5,872 bases of DNA, from NCBI GenBank assembly GCA_947573465.1, contig CANPET010000119.1, positions 1 to 5,872 of the forward strand, given 5' to 3'. Position 1 is the stretch's first letter; each line of letters opens with the position of its first letter. The translations under genes and the position numbers were made by a program. The DNA comes from an uncultured Eubacterium sp. (lineage in GTDB: Bacteria; Bacillota; Clostridia; Lachnospirales; Lachnospiraceae). Under the pieces are notes generated by a model that worked only from the letters and a program-made list of their open reading frames with translations, searched no databases and had not been told where the DNA came from. This document shows, one piece after another, positions 5,013 to 5,872 of this stretch.

Positions 5013-5282
5013 ATGGAAGAGATTTATACAGAGAAAGAAATTTTAGGAGATGCTCTCAATACAGAAAAGAATGCTACAAATCTATATAATTTAAGTGCGA
5101 ACGAATGTGTTCATGAAAATCTTCGTTGTACAATGATGGATTTACTTCAGAAAGAACATGAGATTCAGGTTGATGTATTCAATCAGATGCATACAATGGG
5201 ATACTATCCAACTCCTGCTGCTGAGTCCAAAAAAATGCAGGATGCAAAGGCTAAATTCGAATGTGGATATAAAGCAATCTAA
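5013..5282 (+). CDS. CotF-family spore coat protein
   Basis: This 89-aa protein matches the CotF (Coat_F) pattern. An N-terminal helix contains LGDALNTEKN (11-20). A central helix has QKEHEIQVDVFNQM (46-59) with Glu48 and His49. The end has the characteristic GYYP (63-66) and a charged C-terminal helix ending in FECGYKAI. CotF proteins are assembled into the spore coat of Bacilli and Clostridia, and the fold is ferritin-like. The ATG at 5013 was chosen because GGAGGT (5003-5008) lies 4 nt upstream. The in-frame ATG at 5001 overlaps that ribosome site and would add MEVI. It is the second gene of the operon, followed at once by a terminator. The presence of such genes suggests, but does not prove, a spore-forming host. 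Confidence 0.88.
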   Translation: MEEIYTEKEILGDALNTEKNATNLYNLSANECVHENLRCTMMDLLQKEHEIQVDVFNQMHTMGYYPTPAAESKKMQDAKAKFECGYKAI

Positions 5283-5286
5283 TTGA

Positions 5287-5334
5287 AAAAAGTGCTGTCT
5301 ACTAACTGCTTAACCTGTTAGAACAGCACTTTTT
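5287..5334. terminator. Strong bidirectional intrinsic terminator
   Basis: A 12-bp perfect lower stem (5287-5298 with 5323-5334, core AGTGCTGT) and a 5-bp upper stem (CTAAC 5302-5306 with GTTAG 5317-5321) form one hairpin. A-rich and T-rich flanks give a U tract in both directions. It ends the coat operon on the plus strand and, from the other side, the minus-strand surface-protein gene that stops at 5343. Confidence 0.88.
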
Positions 5335-5342
5335 ATTTCTTA

Positions 5343-5872
5343 CTATTTCTTTTTCACTTTTACTTTTTTCCTGCTACTCCACTTACCATAAGAGGTTGTT
5401 CCATCATCATTATACCTGACAGCTCTAACTTTAATAAAATATATCTTTTTTGCCTTTAACTTGGACAATGTATTCTTCAAGTAATACGTTTTCTTGATTT
5501 TCGCCTTTTTAAATTTACTATTTGTTGCATACTTTATCTGATATAAATCTGCACCCTTTACTTTCCTAAAGGTAAGCTTTATCTTTTTATTATTCTTACT
5601 TCTTTTTGCCTGTTTAATTTTAACTTTTCCAAGATTAGCGTTTTTGTAAACCGTAGTCAGTTTTGCTTCTGTAGTAGGCTTTGCTTCTGTCGTCGTTCCC
5701 GGTTTAATATCTGTAGCTGTTGTAGGTATTTCTGTAACAATTTTCTTTGTTGTCACAAAACTCATATCTGAAACCTTAATATTCACTGTAGTACCAGAAT
5801 CTAATTGTTCCCCTGCAAAATGATTTTTCCCTAATCCAAAGTATAAATCCAATCTTCCCGTATAGTTATCCG
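5343..5872 (-). CDS. C-terminal part of a large, probably secreted modular protein with a basic Fn3-like domain
   Basis: The reading frame is open to the right edge, so only the last 175 residues are visible and the N-terminus is missing. Visible residues 1-39 (with YFGLGKN at 10-16, ending DMSFV) look like the final beta strands of a jelly-roll or carbohydrate-binding-type module. Residues ~40-76 form a Thr/Pro-rich linker with two TTEAK hexapeptide-type repeats. Residues ~78-175 match the fibronectin-III-like domain common at the C-termini of Lachnospiraceae surface proteins and glycoside hydrolases (VKGADLYQIKYATNSKFKKA at 104-123, then IYFIKVRAV, YGKW). By count this domain has 30 Lys and 5 Arg against 3 acidic residues. 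That suggests binding to anionic cell wall polymers, which is inference. No LPxTG or membrane anchor follows. A TTG at 5852 is not a real start. The enzymatic function, if any, lies outside the window. Confidence 0.75.
   Translation of the reverse strand, partial: DNYTGRLDLYFGLGKNHFAGEQLDSGTTVNIKVSDMSFVTTKKIVTEIPTTATDIKPGTTTEAKPTTEAKLTTVYKNANLGKVKIKQAKRSKNNKKIKLTFRKVKGADLYQIKYATNSKFKKAKIKKTYYLKNTLSKLKAKKIYFIKVRAVRYNDDGTTSYGKWSSRKKVKVKKK
5661..5696 (-). repeat. Two imperfect 18-bp tandem copies in the Thr-rich linker
   Basis: 5661-5678 and 5679-5696 share TTTGCTTCTGT and are otherwise similar. They encode the repeated TTEAK linker units. Such short in-frame repeats usually vary in number between strains by slippage. 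Confidence 0.55.

Overview
The window is AT-rich, low-GC Firmicutes DNA. It most resembles a gut Lachnospiraceae-type clostridium. The pointers are a low-GC HPr/Enzyme I pair, CotF-type spore coat genes, and a lysine-rich fibronectin-III-like C-terminal domain of the kind common on surface proteins in that family. This placement is inference; no rRNA or other species marker is present. No tRNA, rRNA, CRISPR array, phage gene or transposase was seen.

Positions 1-2931 (minus strand) hold a general-PTS block. Read in the direction of transcription it is: a PRD-domain transcriptional regulator of the MtlR/LicR type (2931-970), a strong hairpin terminator (890-917), a well-formed promoter (874-846), ptsH encoding HPr (750-487), and the first ~158 codons of ptsI encoding Enzyme I (475 to the left edge). 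HPr keeps His15 and Ser46. The regulator is odd: by eye all four PRD histidines and the EIIB-like cysteine are replaced, and only the EIIA-domain histidine remains.

Positions 2932-3284 form a gene-free divergent intergenic region. It contains a likely promoter for the regulator, a striking 130-base three-way-junction inverted-repeat element (3050-3179) between two copies of a 10-bp direct repeat, and a possible promoter for the next gene.

Positions 3285-3695 (plus) encode a small stand-alone tandem-CBS protein. It is convergent with a GufA-type ZIP metal transporter (4583-3801, minus). A 22-bp perfect hairpin lies between their stop codons and probably terminates both. The ZIP leader has an unusual arrangement of Shine-Dalgarno, small hairpin and start codon.

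Positions 4817-5282 (plus) are a two-gene operon for a 60-aa helical protein and an 89-aa CotF-like coat protein, closed by a strong bidirectional terminator. The last 530 bases (minus) are the C-terminal end of a large, probably secreted modular protein: the end of a beta-rich module, a Thr/Pro linker and a very basic Fn3-like domain.

Most of the window is ordinary core genome. The items most worth a second look are the regulator that has lost its phosphorylation sites and the Y-shaped intergenic element.
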